A DNA stretch of 29,220 nt from a virus: the IMG/VR virus record IMGVR_UViG_3300048672_000148, positions 1 through 29,220 of that record; one strand, given 5' to 3'. Below, in pieces: positions 7,286 to 13,588 of the stretch (position 1 is the first letter of the stretch; every line of letters starts with the position of its first letter). Below the pieces are notes generated by a model that saw only the letters and a program-made list of their open reading frames with translations, ran no database searches and was not told where the DNA came from. Made by a program: the position numbers and the translations under genes.

Positions 7286-7629
7286 TCGGCTCCTTGGCGC
7301 ACTTTGGCGGCGTATTGGTCTGCTACTATCTCTGCGCTACCTGACGGAGCCAAAGAGCCAACAAACTCAATGTGCATTTTATGATAGCCAGCAATAAAAC
7401 CAACCCGCCCCGCCTCAGCGCGGATTTCGGCGAGGTGTTGTTGTGGTGTTGACCGCATGGCATTGCTTCCATAACCAAGCGCTAACCATGTTTTATATTC
7501 CCGCTCAGACGGTTGATAGGGCTTTGCTCGGTTAATCCAGAACTCCGCCAAATCTTTAAGCGCTTTCGCCTGAGCCGCCAACGCATCGCGCTCAGCTTTC
7601 AATTCGTTGTATTGTTGTTGTGTGATCAT
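7282..7629 (-). CDS. Ea22-like hypothetical phage protein with N-terminal coiled coil
   Basis: A 115-residue protein with a GGAG site 8-9 bases upstream of ATG 7629. Residues 5-35 are a helical coiled-coil segment (YNELKAERDALAAQAKALKD). The centre has AEIRAEAGRVGFIAGY, a motif very common in small accessory proteins of lambdoid and related phages that resemble Ea22. The function of those proteins is not known. It belongs to the leftward chain of overlapping genes. Confidence 0.7.
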   Translation of the reverse strand: MITQQQYNELKAERDALAAQAKALKDLAEFWINRAKPYQPSEREYKTWLALGYGSNAMRSTPQQHLAEIRAEAGRVGFIAGYHKMHIEFVGSLAPSGSAEIVADQYAAKVRQGAE

Positions 7630-7805
7630 TTTTGTTCTCCGTTGTTTTCAAGCTTTGTTACTTTCCAACCCATAAAACGCAACCAAAAAGCGCGCCATGC
7701 GCTGTATTCAGTAGTGTGCGCGATAGTAAAGTCGCCAATGGACATGAACCATTTTGGCTGCGTAACTTTAAATTTGTAAGATTCGCCGAGCTGCTGCACA
7801 ATCAT
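7626..7805 (-). CDS. Small hypothetical phage protein, 59 aa
   Basis: The start chosen is ATG 7805, with a GGAGTGAG site directly upstream, rather than a far earlier in-frame start at 7862 that would lie inside the preceding gene. The product is Trp-rich (KWFMSIGDFTIAHTTEYSAW, then FWLRFMGWKV). It overlaps the following gene by 4 bases. No family was recognised. Confidence 0.65.
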   Translation of the reverse strand: MIVQQLGESYKFKVTQPKWFMSIGDFTIAHTTEYSAWRAFWLRFMGWKVTKLENNGEQK

Positions 7806-7806
7806 C

Positions 7807-8031
7807 TCACTCACTCCACCCGTTACGCTTAACCATCGCTCCAGCATACCGCAGCGCTTCACTAATCAGTGGGCGTCCAGCCAATGCTGCGCGCTCACTG
7901 TTTTCCTTCATGGTTTCGCGGTCATCGAACCGAAAACCTCCGCAGATGCAGACGTCTTCGACTGCGTTGTAAAACTCCACTTGGTCTTTCGCTGCGCTGA
8001 TGCGCGCTTTGACGTCGTTGATGCTACTCAT
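7807..8031 (-). CDS. Small hypothetical phage protein, 74 aa
   Basis: The start ATG 8031 overlaps the upstream stop by 4 bases. The sequence is mostly helical, with VKARISAAKDQVEFYNAVED at the start and ALRYAGAMVKRNGWSE at the end; a CxC pair sits at residues 28-30. No family is recognised. The overlap chain on both sides supports it as a genuine gene. Confidence 0.65.
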   Translation of the reverse strand: MSSINDVKARISAAKDQVEFYNAVEDVCICGGFRFDDRETMKENSERAALAGRPLISEALRYAGAMVKRNGWSE

Positions 8032-8204
8032 TTCTTCATTCTCCGTTTGTATCCGGCGTCATCGCCGGTGCGTAGAAAGTAATCCCAATCGTCCTGCTGT
8101 TGCTTCATTTGCTCTTCGTATTCTTCGAGTTCAATCTGTGCAAACATATAGGCGCCGACTGCTAGCGCTACAAACAAAACCAATATTAGTGCTAGGATAA
8201 TCAT
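8028..8204 (-). CDS. Membrane microprotein with charged cytoplasmic tail, 58 aa
   Basis: ATG 8204 is preceded by GGAGG at about 10 bases and overlaps the upstream microprotein stop. Residues 1-22 (IILALILVLFVALAVGAYMF) are one strong membrane helix. The remainder (ELEEYEEQMKQQQDDWDYF, then a Lys/Arg-rich end) is charged and likely coiled coil. It follows another small membrane protein in an overlapping pair. An inner-membrane role such as superinfection exclusion or host takeover is possible but not shown. Confidence 0.7.
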   Translation of the reverse strand: MIILALILVLFVALAVGAYMFAQIELEEYEEQMKQQQDDWDYFLRTGDDAGYKRRMKK

Positions 8205-8302
8205 TTCGCTGCTGCCTCCATCATCAGATAAATCGTAAACCACCAGCCAGCTACGGCAACAACTGACCATGCCAAGCCTTCAAAGAATTTGCACTTACTC
8301 AC
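8201..8302 (-). CDS. Membrane microprotein, 33 aa
   Basis: GTG 8302 lies inside the end of the upstream HTH gene, with GGAG 12-14 bases upstream, and the TGA overlaps the next ATG by 4 bases. The product is MSKCKFFEGLAW followed by one membrane helix, SVVAVAGWWFTIYLMM, and EAAAK. The frame links two genes without a gap, which is the main support. It is too short for any family match. Confidence 0.6.
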   Translation of the reverse strand: MSKCKFFEGLAWSVVAVAGWWFTIYLMMEAAAK

Positions 8303-8666
8303 TTTTCTGCGCTCCATACACTAATTGCTCCATTTTCACTAACAGTTGATTCAGTTGGTCTTGGCTGTCTAACTCTGCGCTGTACGACTCGAACGGGTCC
8401 ATTGATGGATCCGTCATATCAAACAGCGCGATATTTACAAGCAAGTTTGCCACTGACACGTAGCACATGCCAACGATACGCTCACCGCGATACTGCTGGC
8501 AGTTGTACAGATACGCCAAGCGTTGTAATTCAGCCACTACAGCGCCTGTGGCTGGGTTGTAACCTGCTAGCGCTTCTACCGTCTTGCGGTGTCGTTTGGC
8601 TGCGCTCCAGCGGCTTACAGCCGCTTTGCTGATGCCGTAGTGGTCGGAGAGTTGTTTTTGATTCAT
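8295..8666 (-). CDS. HTH DNA-binding phage protein, 123 aa
   Basis: ATG 8666 is chosen because an ACGGA site lies 8 bases upstream, the arrangement seen at neighbouring genes; longer in-frame starts reach into unrelated sequence. The N-terminus MNQKQLSDHYGISKAAVSRW is a clear helix-turn-helix (residues 4-22), followed by a basic stretch AAKRHRKTVE. The rest (residues 45-123) is helical with ELQRLAYLYNCQQYRGERI and an acidic end. It may be a regulator of the leftward block or a replication accessory factor. Confidence 0.65.
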   Translation of the reverse strand: MNQKQLSDHYGISKAAVSRWSAAKRHRKTVEALAGYNPATGAVVAELQRLAYLYNCQQYRGERIVGMCYVSVANLLVNIALFDMTDPSMDPFESYSAELDSQDQLNQLLVKMEQLVYGAQKSE

Positions 8667-8703
8667 TGTGTTCATCCGTTGTTGTGCCAGTGTTCGACTG
8701 GCG

Positions 8704-8865
8704 TTAGTTGAAAATCCGCACAATCTTTTCTTTTGAGTTGCGCAAATCGCCGTTTGCGTTGTGGTAAAACACGGTGACAATATCGCCGACGTTTAATTTA
8801 TCATCGAAAAACACAGTACCGCTAAAGCCTGATTCTGTTTTGACTACTGCGAAGTATTTTCCCAT
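8704..8865 (-). CDS. Small hypothetical protein, 53 aa
   Basis: ATG 8865 has a GGAG site 8-9 bases upstream. The product is beta-rich: MGKYFAVVKTESGFSGTVFF, then LNVGDIVTVFYHNANGDLR. It resembles small SH3-like or KOW-like folds in pattern only. It is the first gene after the 8944 near-palindrome and its TATAGT element, so it may be the leading gene of the leftward block. Confidence 0.65.
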   Translation of the reverse strand: MGKYFAVVKTESGFSGTVFFDDKLNVGDIVTVFYHNANGDLRNSKEKIVRIFN

Positions 8866-8906
8866 TTTTATTCTCCATCTTCTCGCAGCCCGCGCTGCAT
8901 GAGTTA

Positions 8907-8960
8907 ACTATAAGTCAACCGTGGAATAGTGCAACAACTTTTTCACTGGTCGGATGAGTC
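8907..8960 (-). promoter_or_regulatory. Putative leftward promoter with ACTGGTCG-family site (S1)
   Basis: The near-palindrome CACTGGTCGGATGAGTC at 8944-8960 is one of five related 17-bp sites. Reading leftward, TATAGTTAAC starts at 8912; the same ten bases occur in the promoter at 28113. No consensus -35 is present, which fits a factor-dependent promoter. It overlaps the stop codon of the 43-residue gene and would drive the genes from 8865 to 6459. Confidence 0.55.
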
Positions 8961-9090
8961 ACAGCGGCACAACCAACACCGCCGCTCGCCGGAACCGCTC
9001 TAAGATGGCGGATGGTATGTCGCTAGGGTGCAGGTCGGTGATGTAGGTAAAAGGCGCGTAGCCGTTAATGGTGATTTTGTAGCATTTCAT
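8959..9090 (-). CDS. Small hypothetical protein, 43 aa
   Basis: ATG 9090 follows the terminator of the ssb gene on the same strand. The product is MKCYKITINGYAPFTYITDL followed by HPSDIPSAILERFRRAAVL. The start MKxYKITINGY resembles small phage proteins with an N-terminal strand pair, and a similar start (MLKLYKITETHTDG) is seen in the gene at 20889. The ribosome binding site is weak (GGATTAAACA), so confidence is moderate. Confidence 0.5.
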   Translation of the reverse strand: MKCYKITINGYAPFTYITDLHPSDIPSAILERFRRAAVLVVPL

Positions 9091-9103
9091 TGTTTAATCC
9101 AAG

Positions 9104-9123
9104 AAAAAGCGCCCGAAGGCGCT
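9104..9123 (-). terminator. Intrinsic terminator with UUCG loop after ssb
   Basis: Read leftward: AGCGCC, TTCG loop, GGCGCT, TTTTCTT. It lies 10 bases past the ssb stop and closes the recombination operon. Confidence 0.88.
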
Positions 9124-9132
9124 GGTTAGTTG

Positions 9133-9564
9133 TTAGAACGGGATTTCATCGTCAAAGTCGATTGGCGGTTCCATTGGAGCCTGCTGCATCGGCTTTCCAA
9201 TCTGCGGCTGGTAGTTCTGCTGCGGCGCTGGTTGCTGGCGTTGTTGTGGCTGGGCTGGTTGTTGTTGGCCGTCCTGCTTTCCGCCAAGTGTCACGTTGTT
9301 GACGCGCAGTGTAATGTACGTCTTGCCGTCGTGCTCACGAGTGCCCATCTCGCCGCTAACAACTACAAACTGGCCTTTTTTCAGGTATTGAACTAACCCA
9401 GACTCTGCTTGCTTCCCCCAGATGGAACAATCAAGCCAGATTGTTTGCGCTTTATCGCCGTAACCTGATTTCATCGCCAGGCTAAAACCGGCCACTGCTG
9501 TGCCGCCTGCGTTGCGAACTTCTGCGTCGCGTCCGATGTTTCCTGATACTGTTAATACGTTCAT
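9133..9564 (-). CDS. ssb: Single-stranded DNA-binding protein
   Basis: A 143-residue SSB. Residues 1-100 form the OB fold, with typical segments MNVLTVSGNIGRDAEVR, WLDCSIWGKQAE and QFVVVSGEMGTREHDGKTY. Residues about 100-130 are a Gln/Pro-rich flexible linker. The protein ends in the acidic tip DFDDEIPF, which recruits host repair and replication proteins in bacterial SSBs. It coats single strands made by the RecE-like nuclease encoded upstream and by the replication fork. AAGGAAT lies before ATG 9564, overlapping the upstream stop. It is the last gene of the leftward recombination operon. Confidence 0.95.
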   Translation of the reverse strand: MNVLTVSGNIGRDAEVRNAGGTAVAGFSLAMKSGYGDKAQTIWLDCSIWGKQAESGLVQYLKKGQFVVVSGEMGTREHDGKTYITLRVNNVTLGGKQDGQQQPAQPQQRQQPAPQQNYQPQIGKPMQQAPMEPPIDFDDEIPF

Positions 9565-9573
9565 TTTTATTCC

Positions 9574-9768
9574 TTACTCTGTGAAGTTGTCATCTATAAA
9601 TTTCATAACCAAAAAGCATGCTTCATCTAGGCTTTCTGCAGCATCAATGCAGTTTGTTGGATTTAAATTTGTGCCATGCAGTGTGGTTGGATCAATACAG
9701 CCACCTCTGATTTGCGTGGCAATGTCCTCAAGTTTTTTTATAACTCCGTTTAGTCTTTCTTTGTACAT
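9574..9768 (-). CDS. Small hypothetical protein in recombination operon, 64 aa
   Basis: ATG 9768 has TAGGAG 7-8 bases upstream. The product is helical: MYKERLNGVIKKLEDIATQI, a short loop with CIDPTTLHG, and a C-terminal helix DAAESLDEACFLVMKFIDDN. Between an exonuclease partner gene and ssb, it is likely to take part in DNA metabolism or its control. No family is recognised. Its TAA overlaps the ribosome binding site of ssb. Confidence 0.65.
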   Translation of the reverse strand: MYKERLNGVIKKLEDIATQIRGGCIDPTTLHGTNLNPTNCIDAAESLDEACFLVMKFIDDNFTE

Positions 9769-9780
9769 TGCAACTCCTAT

Positions 9781-9797
9781 CGGGCGCGATGCGCCCG
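9781..9797 (-). other. GC-rich hairpin between recombination genes
   Basis: Perfect stem CGGGCGC / GCGCCCG with a 3-base loop, in the gap between the exonuclease-partner gene and the next gene. No T-run follows on the minus strand, so it is more likely an mRNA processing or stability element than a terminator. Confidence 0.5.
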
Positions 9798-9802
9798 TTT
9801 AA

Positions 9803-10402
9803 TTAAAGTTCAAAGTTATCGTCTGAATCCGCTTCAACCACAACAGGCGCGACAGCCTCAAGCTGCGCAAGCTGCTCGGCGCTCAATCGTCCGGTTTGCT
9901 GGCACTTGGCAATCACTTGCTGCAGTGTCATTTCGCCTTTTTGCATCTTCGACGCCATTGCCGGCAATGCTGCGTTAAACTTGTCTGCTGGGTAAGCCGG
10001 CTGCGCAGTGTCTAAGTATTCGATGTGCAGCGGCACTCGCTGCTGGCGGTTGATAGCTTCAACGACAACAATGCCGCGCTTGTCGATGTCTGACATTGCT
10101 TTGATGCGGATGCCGCCGACCTCTTTGCCTGCATACTTCACAGATGCGTCAAAGTGCAGCTTGACAGACTTACCAATCCAGTTATCAGACTCCCAGCCCC
10201 AGCCTGCAGCAATAACTCGACGCATGCCTTTGCTTGGCTTCCATGGACGGTTGTTATCGCCTTCAAAGTAAACAGCAACAGGTTGCTCTTTGTTGCTACC
10301 AACAACCACGTTGCGGATGCGAATAACCAAATCAATACCCATAATGTCGGTCGCATTAAGTTGGTCTGATTTAGCCTCAAGTGTTGCTCTTACGTCAGCC
10401 AT
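9803..10402 (-). CDS. Conserved phage protein paired with RecE-like exonuclease
   Basis: The start is ATG 10402 (MADVRATLEAKSDQLNATDI), which overlaps the exonuclease stop by one base (TAATG) with GGAGG upstream; the longer frame runs inside the nuclease gene. The protein is 199 residues. Residues 40-115 carry a conserved phage pattern with RPWKPSKGMRRVIAAGW, WIGKSVKLHFD and KEVGGIRIKAMSDI, probably beta-rich. The C-terminus is acidic with a hydrophobic end (EADSDDNFEL), recalling SSB tips. Pairing with an exonuclease and ssb suggests a single-strand annealing or loading partner, but it is not a recognisable RecT, Erf or Redbeta member. Confidence 0.7.
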   Translation of the reverse strand: MADVRATLEAKSDQLNATDIMGIDLVIRIRNVVVGSNKEQPVAVYFEGDNNRPWKPSKGMRRVIAAGWGWESDNWIGKSVKLHFDASVKYAGKEVGGIRIKAMSDIDKRGIVVVEAINRQQRVPLHIEYLDTAQPAYPADKFNAALPAMASKMQKGEMTLQQVIAKCQQTGRLSAEQLAQLEAVAPVVVEADSDDNFEL

Positions 10403-11247
10403 TAAAATTCCTCCGTTAGTTCTGGGTCTGCTGCCCAGTATGGCAGTGTAATGTATTCCGTTTCGCCGGCAGGTAACGGCCATTCGTCATTGCGCAAGCA
10501 TTCTGCATAAACGTCTAGCGCCTGGCGGTACAGCTTGCGGCCGTAGTCGATTGATGGCGTATCAAGTACAAAGATGCGGCTGGCGTTTGGCGCGTCTTTC
10601 TCAACAGCTAGGAACTCAAAGCCTGACAGCTGCAGTCCTGTACACCACTCAAACACGTCGGCGTAAAACGCAGCCTGCACATGATAGCGGTAGTTAGCAA
10701 CAGACTTCGCAAAGTCGCGCAAGTCTTGCGTTGTTTTCAGGTCAACGCTGAGCAGGTCTGTTGTCAGCTTGTCAAACTTGCACTTAACCAATACACCGGT
10801 AACTGGATCTGATGCAAAGCAAGCAAGCTCAGTCCATCCTTGTGCGTCTAGTCGTTGCTTGGCTGCTGCGTTTAACTGCAGCGCTGCTTGCATGCCTGCC
10901 ACTGCGTCTGCCTCTGTGCCGGTCAGCACGTTGTCAGCGCCGTATTGCTCAACAGCTTGCTTGTATGCGCTGCTGCGACGGTCTGTGACGTCTTTCAGTA
11001 GCATGTACTGCTTGGCAAACACGTCAGGCTCCAAGATGGCTGCGTGCGTTGCACTGCCGATTACCATGGCGCGTGTTGGCTCTTGTGGTGAACGGTAAGC
11101 ATAATGCGCTGGACTGCGTGCAATCAGGTCAAGACCTGACTTGCTGATGCCGGCATATGCGTGATATGCGTCGTTGGGCATTCCAGACACTAAGCAACCT
11201 TGAGCAGCAAGCTCTGGCGTTAGTTCTGAGTAGTCGATTATCTTCAT
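10402..11247 (-). CDS. RecE/exonuclease VIII-like PD-(D/E)XK nuclease
   Basis: A 281-residue protein of the PDDEXK-like putative exodeoxyribonuclease 8 family. Family marks visible are ISKSGLDLIARSPAHYAY (residues 34-51), GSATHAAILEP near 64-74 with the conserved His, VLVKCKFDKL with an active-site Asp, LLSVDLKTTQD carrying the D-x-K core, and YRYHVQAAFYADVF with the conserved Gln. It should resect double-strand ends 5' to 3' to give single strands for annealing. GGAG sits 9 bases upstream of ATG 11247. It is the first gene of the leftward operon from the divergent promoter region. Confidence 0.88.
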   Translation of the reverse strand: MKIIDYSELTPELAAQGCLVSGMPNDAYHAYAGISKSGLDLIARSPAHYAYRSPQEPTRAMVIGSATHAAILEPDVFAKQYMLLKDVTDRRSSAYKQAVEQYGADNVLTGTEADAVAGMQAALQLNAAAKQRLDAQGWTELACFASDPVTGVLVKCKFDKLTTDLLSVDLKTTQDLRDFAKSVANYRYHVQAAFYADVFEWCTGLQLSGFEFLAVEKDAPNASRIFVLDTPSIDYGRKLYRQALDVYAECLRNDEWPLPAGETEYITLPYWAADPELTEEF

Positions 11248-11268
11248 TTTTGTGCGTCTCCGTTGTTG

Positions 11269-11298
11269 TTGACGTCTCCAATATAATGCGCATATACT
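11269..11298 (+). promoter_or_regulatory. Rightward sigma70-type promoter for replication operon
   Basis: TTGACG (11269-11274), 18-base spacer, TATACT (11293-11298). The start site would be about 11305, leaving a short leader before ATG 11328. It overlaps the leftward promoter on the other strand. Confidence 0.75.
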
Positions 11299-11309
11299 GG
11301 CCGTGTCAA
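11279..11309 (-). promoter_or_regulatory. Leftward sigma70-type promoter for recombination operon
   Basis: Read leftward: TTGACA (11309-11304), 18-base spacer, TATATT (11284-11279). It points into the RecE-like gene and shares its bases with the rightward promoter. The central ATGCGCAT palindrome (11286-11293) is a possible operator. Confidence 0.75.
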
Positions 11310-11327
11310 TACAATGGAGGCAATAAA

Positions 11328-11507
11328 ATGAATATATCTAAAGCATACCAAGAAATCAGCGACAAGCTACAAAGCGCAAACCTGATGCAGCTTACTCGCA
11401 CAACTGGGATCGCTTACAACACGCTGCTTGCTATTAAAGCAGGCACAGCAAACCCGACTATCGGCACGCTTGAAAAGCTAGCTGCTGCGCTAGAGGTGAA
11501 GCAATGA
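11328..11507 (+). CDS. Small HTH (XRE-like) regulator at the divergent promoter
   Basis: The start is ATG 11328 with GGAGG 7 bases upstream; the longer frame would run back through the promoter and is rejected. The 59-residue product has an HTH covering residues 20-50 (MQLTRTTGIAYNTLLAIKAG, then NPTIGTLEKLAAALE), typical of compact Cro/XRE-type phage regulators. As the first gene of the rightward operon, next to two overlapping promoters, it is the natural candidate for autoregulating both operons. Its stop overlaps the helicase start by 4 bases. Confidence 0.8.
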   Translation: MNISKAYQEISDKLQSANLMQLTRTTGIAYNTLLAIKAGTANPTIGTLEKLAAALEVKQ

Positions 11508-12970
11508 GCTTTCAACTGTACGAAGACCAGCAGGAGTTTGTAAGCAAGCTGCGTGAAGCGCTCAAGCAAGGCATCAAGTCTGTGCTAGGCGTCGCAAGTC
11601 CGGCATTCGGCAAGACTGTCGTTGCTGCTCACATCACACAGCAAGCTCGACAACGTGATCCAAATGCGAGTGTATGGTTCCTAGTTCACCGCAAAAACCT
11701 GCTGCGCCAAACGAGCAAGTCTTTCTGGCAGGCTAAAATCGAGCACGGTCTAATCACTAGCGGCAAGATGCGAACAGCGCTACCAATACAGGTTGGCACT
11801 ATCGGCACTGTGCACAGTCGCATGGCGCAGATGAAAGCGCCTCGCATCCTGTTTATTGATGAGGCGCACTTATCCAAGGGCGCCATGTTCCAGAATGTGA
11901 TCACGTGGGCGCGCAGTCATGGCGCTATCGTTATCGGCTTGACAGGTACACCAGTTCGCCTTGACGGCAAGAGCCTAGGAGACTTGTACGAGTGCATCAT
12001 CGAAGCGAAGTCAACCAAGTGGCTGATAGACCAAGGCAGGCTGTCCGAATACGTCGCATACACTACTCCAATCGTGCCTGATATGTCTGCAGTAAAGACA
12101 ACTGCAGGCGATTACAACATAGGCGACCTTGCTCAGGTGATGGACAAGCCAACCATCGTTGGCGATGCTGTCAGCCATTACAAGCGCCTTGCTGCAGGTA
12201 AGCGTGCCGTTGTGTACTGCTGTAACGTTAAGCACAGCCAGCACACAGCAGAAGCGTTTAACGCTGCAGGCGTGCCGGCTGCGCATGTCGACGCAAGCAC
12301 AAAAGAGGCGGAACTGAAGTCTATTTGTGAAGCGTTGGCAGACCGTCGCATTCTTGTGCTTGTCAACTGCGAGCTTGTTATTGAAGGCTTCGACCTGTCT
12401 GCTCAGGTTGGGCGTGATGTGACGCTTGAGTGTTGTATCCTGTTGCGTCCAACTCAGTCTGTTGCGCGTTACCTGCAGATGGTATTCCGCGCACTTCGCC
12501 GCAAGCCTGAGCCTGCAGTTATCCTTGACCATGCCGGCTGCATCATCAAGCACGGGTTGCCATGCTATCAGCGTGAGTGGTCGCTGCTTGGTCAAGAGAA
12601 GGGCAAGCGCAAGAAGAAGGACGAAGAGCCAGACGTTCACGTTCAGCAATGCGGTCACTGTTATGCGGTGTTTAAGCCAGGTCCTGACAACTGCCCGTAT
12701 TGCGGCAAGCACATCGAGAAGAAAGTGCGCAAGATTAAAGAGGCGGACGGAGAGCTGGAGCAAATCGACGTGGCTGCAGTGCGTAAAGAGCAACGACGCG
12801 AGCAAGGCAGCGCACGCACTCTGCGCGACTTGGTGGCTCTTGGTATGCGTCGTGGTATGGCGAAGGCTTCGCAATGGGCGGCTATCACTGCAGCGGCACG
12901 CGAAGGCCGCAAGCCTACACCTGCAGAGTTTAACCACGCACGGCAGATACAACAGGAGCTAACACGATGA
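11504..12970 (+). CDS. SF2 DEAH-type DNA helicase with C-terminal zinc finger
   Basis: A 488-residue superfamily 2 helicase of the phage ResIII type. Visible motifs are Walker A SPAFGKT (residues 32-38), motif Ia VHRKN near 61, DEAH at 119-122, LTGTP at 146-150, and motif VI QMVFRALRRK at 325-334. A CxxC-x10-CxxC zinc ribbon (Cys383, 386, 397, 400) follows, then a basic helical tail. It should unwind or remodel DNA at forks or recombination intermediates using ATP. Two usual glycines differ: the first Gly of motif I is Ala, and the Gly in motif VI is Phe. It sits between a regulator and a VRR-NUC nuclease in the replication operon. Confidence 0.9.
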   Translation: MSFQLYEDQQEFVSKLREALKQGIKSVLGVASPAFGKTVVAAHITQQARQRDPNASVWFLVHRKNLLRQTSKSFWQAKIEHGLITSGKMRTALPIQVGTIGTVHSRMAQMKAPRILFIDEAHLSKGAMFQNVITWARSHGAIVIGLTGTPVRLDGKSLGDLYECIIEAKSTKWLIDQGRLSEYVAYTTPIVPDMSAVKTTAGDYNIGDLAQVMDKPTIVGDAVSHYKRLAAGKRAVVYCCNVKHSQHTAEAFNAAGVPAAHVDASTKEAELKSICEALADRRILVLVNCELVIEGFDLSAQVGRDVTLECCILLRPTQSVARYLQMVFRALRRKPEPAVILDHAGCIIKHGLPCYQREWSLLGQEKGKRKKKDEEPDVHVQQCGHCYAVFKPGPDNCPYCGKHIEKKVRKIKEADGELEQIDVAAVRKEQRREQGSARTLRDLVALGMRRGMAKASQWAAITAAAREGRKPTPAEFNHARQIQQELTR

Positions 12971-13323
12971 ACCAAGAAACCAAGATAATGCGCAACATCA
13001 TGCTTGCGCTGTCCGGTGCCGGCTGTATCTGCTGGCGCAATGAAACCGCAGGTGCATACGTCGGAAAGGTCATACACAAGGACGGCAACGTGGTCACACT
13101 GGCAAACTCACTAATGATTCAGTTCGGCTTGTGCGTTGGTAGTTCTGACATTATCGGAATCCACAAGGCAACAGGGCGCTTTATAGCGATTGAGGTAAAG
13201 ACAGAAACAGGCAGAGCAACAAAAGAGCAACTGAACTTCATTGAACAGGTCAGAGCAGCTAAAGGCATCGCCGGCATTGCGCGAAGCGTGCAGGATGCAC
13301 TAGACTTAATTCCCCGCGACTAA
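12967..13323 (+). CDS. VRR-NUC domain nuclease
   Basis: A 118-residue stand-alone VRR-NUC protein of the PD-(D/E)XK superfamily. The core is GSSDIIGI (about residues 58-65, Asp61), then RFIAIEVKTETG (Glu75-Val-Lys77), then QLNFIEQVRAAKGIAGIAR. These match the catalytic D...E-x-K and the C-terminal helix-strand of the family. Related phage proteins act as structure-specific nucleases, possibly resolving Holliday junctions or flaps. It overlaps the helicase stop by 4 bases, so the two are probably made together and may act on the same substrates. Confidence 0.85.
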   Translation: MNQETKIMRNIMLALSGAGCICWRNETAGAYVGKVIHKDGNVVTLANSLMIQFGLCVGSSDIIGIHKATGRFIAIEVKTETGRATKEQLNFIEQVRAAKGIAGIARSVQDALDLIPRD

Positions 13324-13366
13324 TGCGGTCAACGTGGTGCGCCACAAACTAACCTTGCGAGGTACT

Positions 13367-13588
13367 ATGAACCAATGTAACCACAAAGGACACTTGCGTT
13401 ACGTGCGCAGAGTCTTCAAGAACGGAACCATCCACTTCGGCGTGCAGTGCTCCAACTGCCTTGACATGGTCAAGACTGAGCGCCATCAGCATAAGCTGTT
13501 CATCTCACTGGCTGAGATACCACCTAGCAGCACCATCCACGAATATATCGACCCAGAGCTGAACGACAAGCAAGGGGAGCTATTATGA
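13367..13588 (+). CDS. Zinc-ribbon-like microprotein, 73 aa
   Basis: ATG 13367 with GCGAGG about 5 bases upstream is preferred to an in-frame GTG at 13334 with no ribosome binding site. The product MNQCNHKGHLRYVRRVFKNG is followed by CSNCLDMVKTE. Cys4, His6/His9 and the CxxC at about 30-33 could bind one zinc ion. It overlaps the primase gene by 4 bases. The position suggests a replication accessory or nucleic-acid-binding role; no family is recognised. Confidence 0.65.
   Translation: MNQCNHKGHLRYVRRVFKNGTIHFGVQCSNCLDMVKTERHQHKLFISLAEIPPSSTIHEYIDPELNDKQGELL

Noticed and set aside
8636-8652. AGTGGTCGGAGAGTT as a further ACTGGTCG-family site
   Set aside because: It is inside the 8295 HTH coding region, and the right half is not symmetric.
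9781-9797. Hairpin as a terminator inside the recombination operon
   Set aside because: No T-run follows on the transcribed strand, and the next gene has a good ribosome binding site right after it.
12011-12952. Long minus-strand open frame (313 codons) across the helicase gene
   Set aside because: It lies fully opposite a clear SF2 helicase, is rich in Cys, Leu and Arg as expected for an antisense shadow, and has no domain or ribosome binding site.
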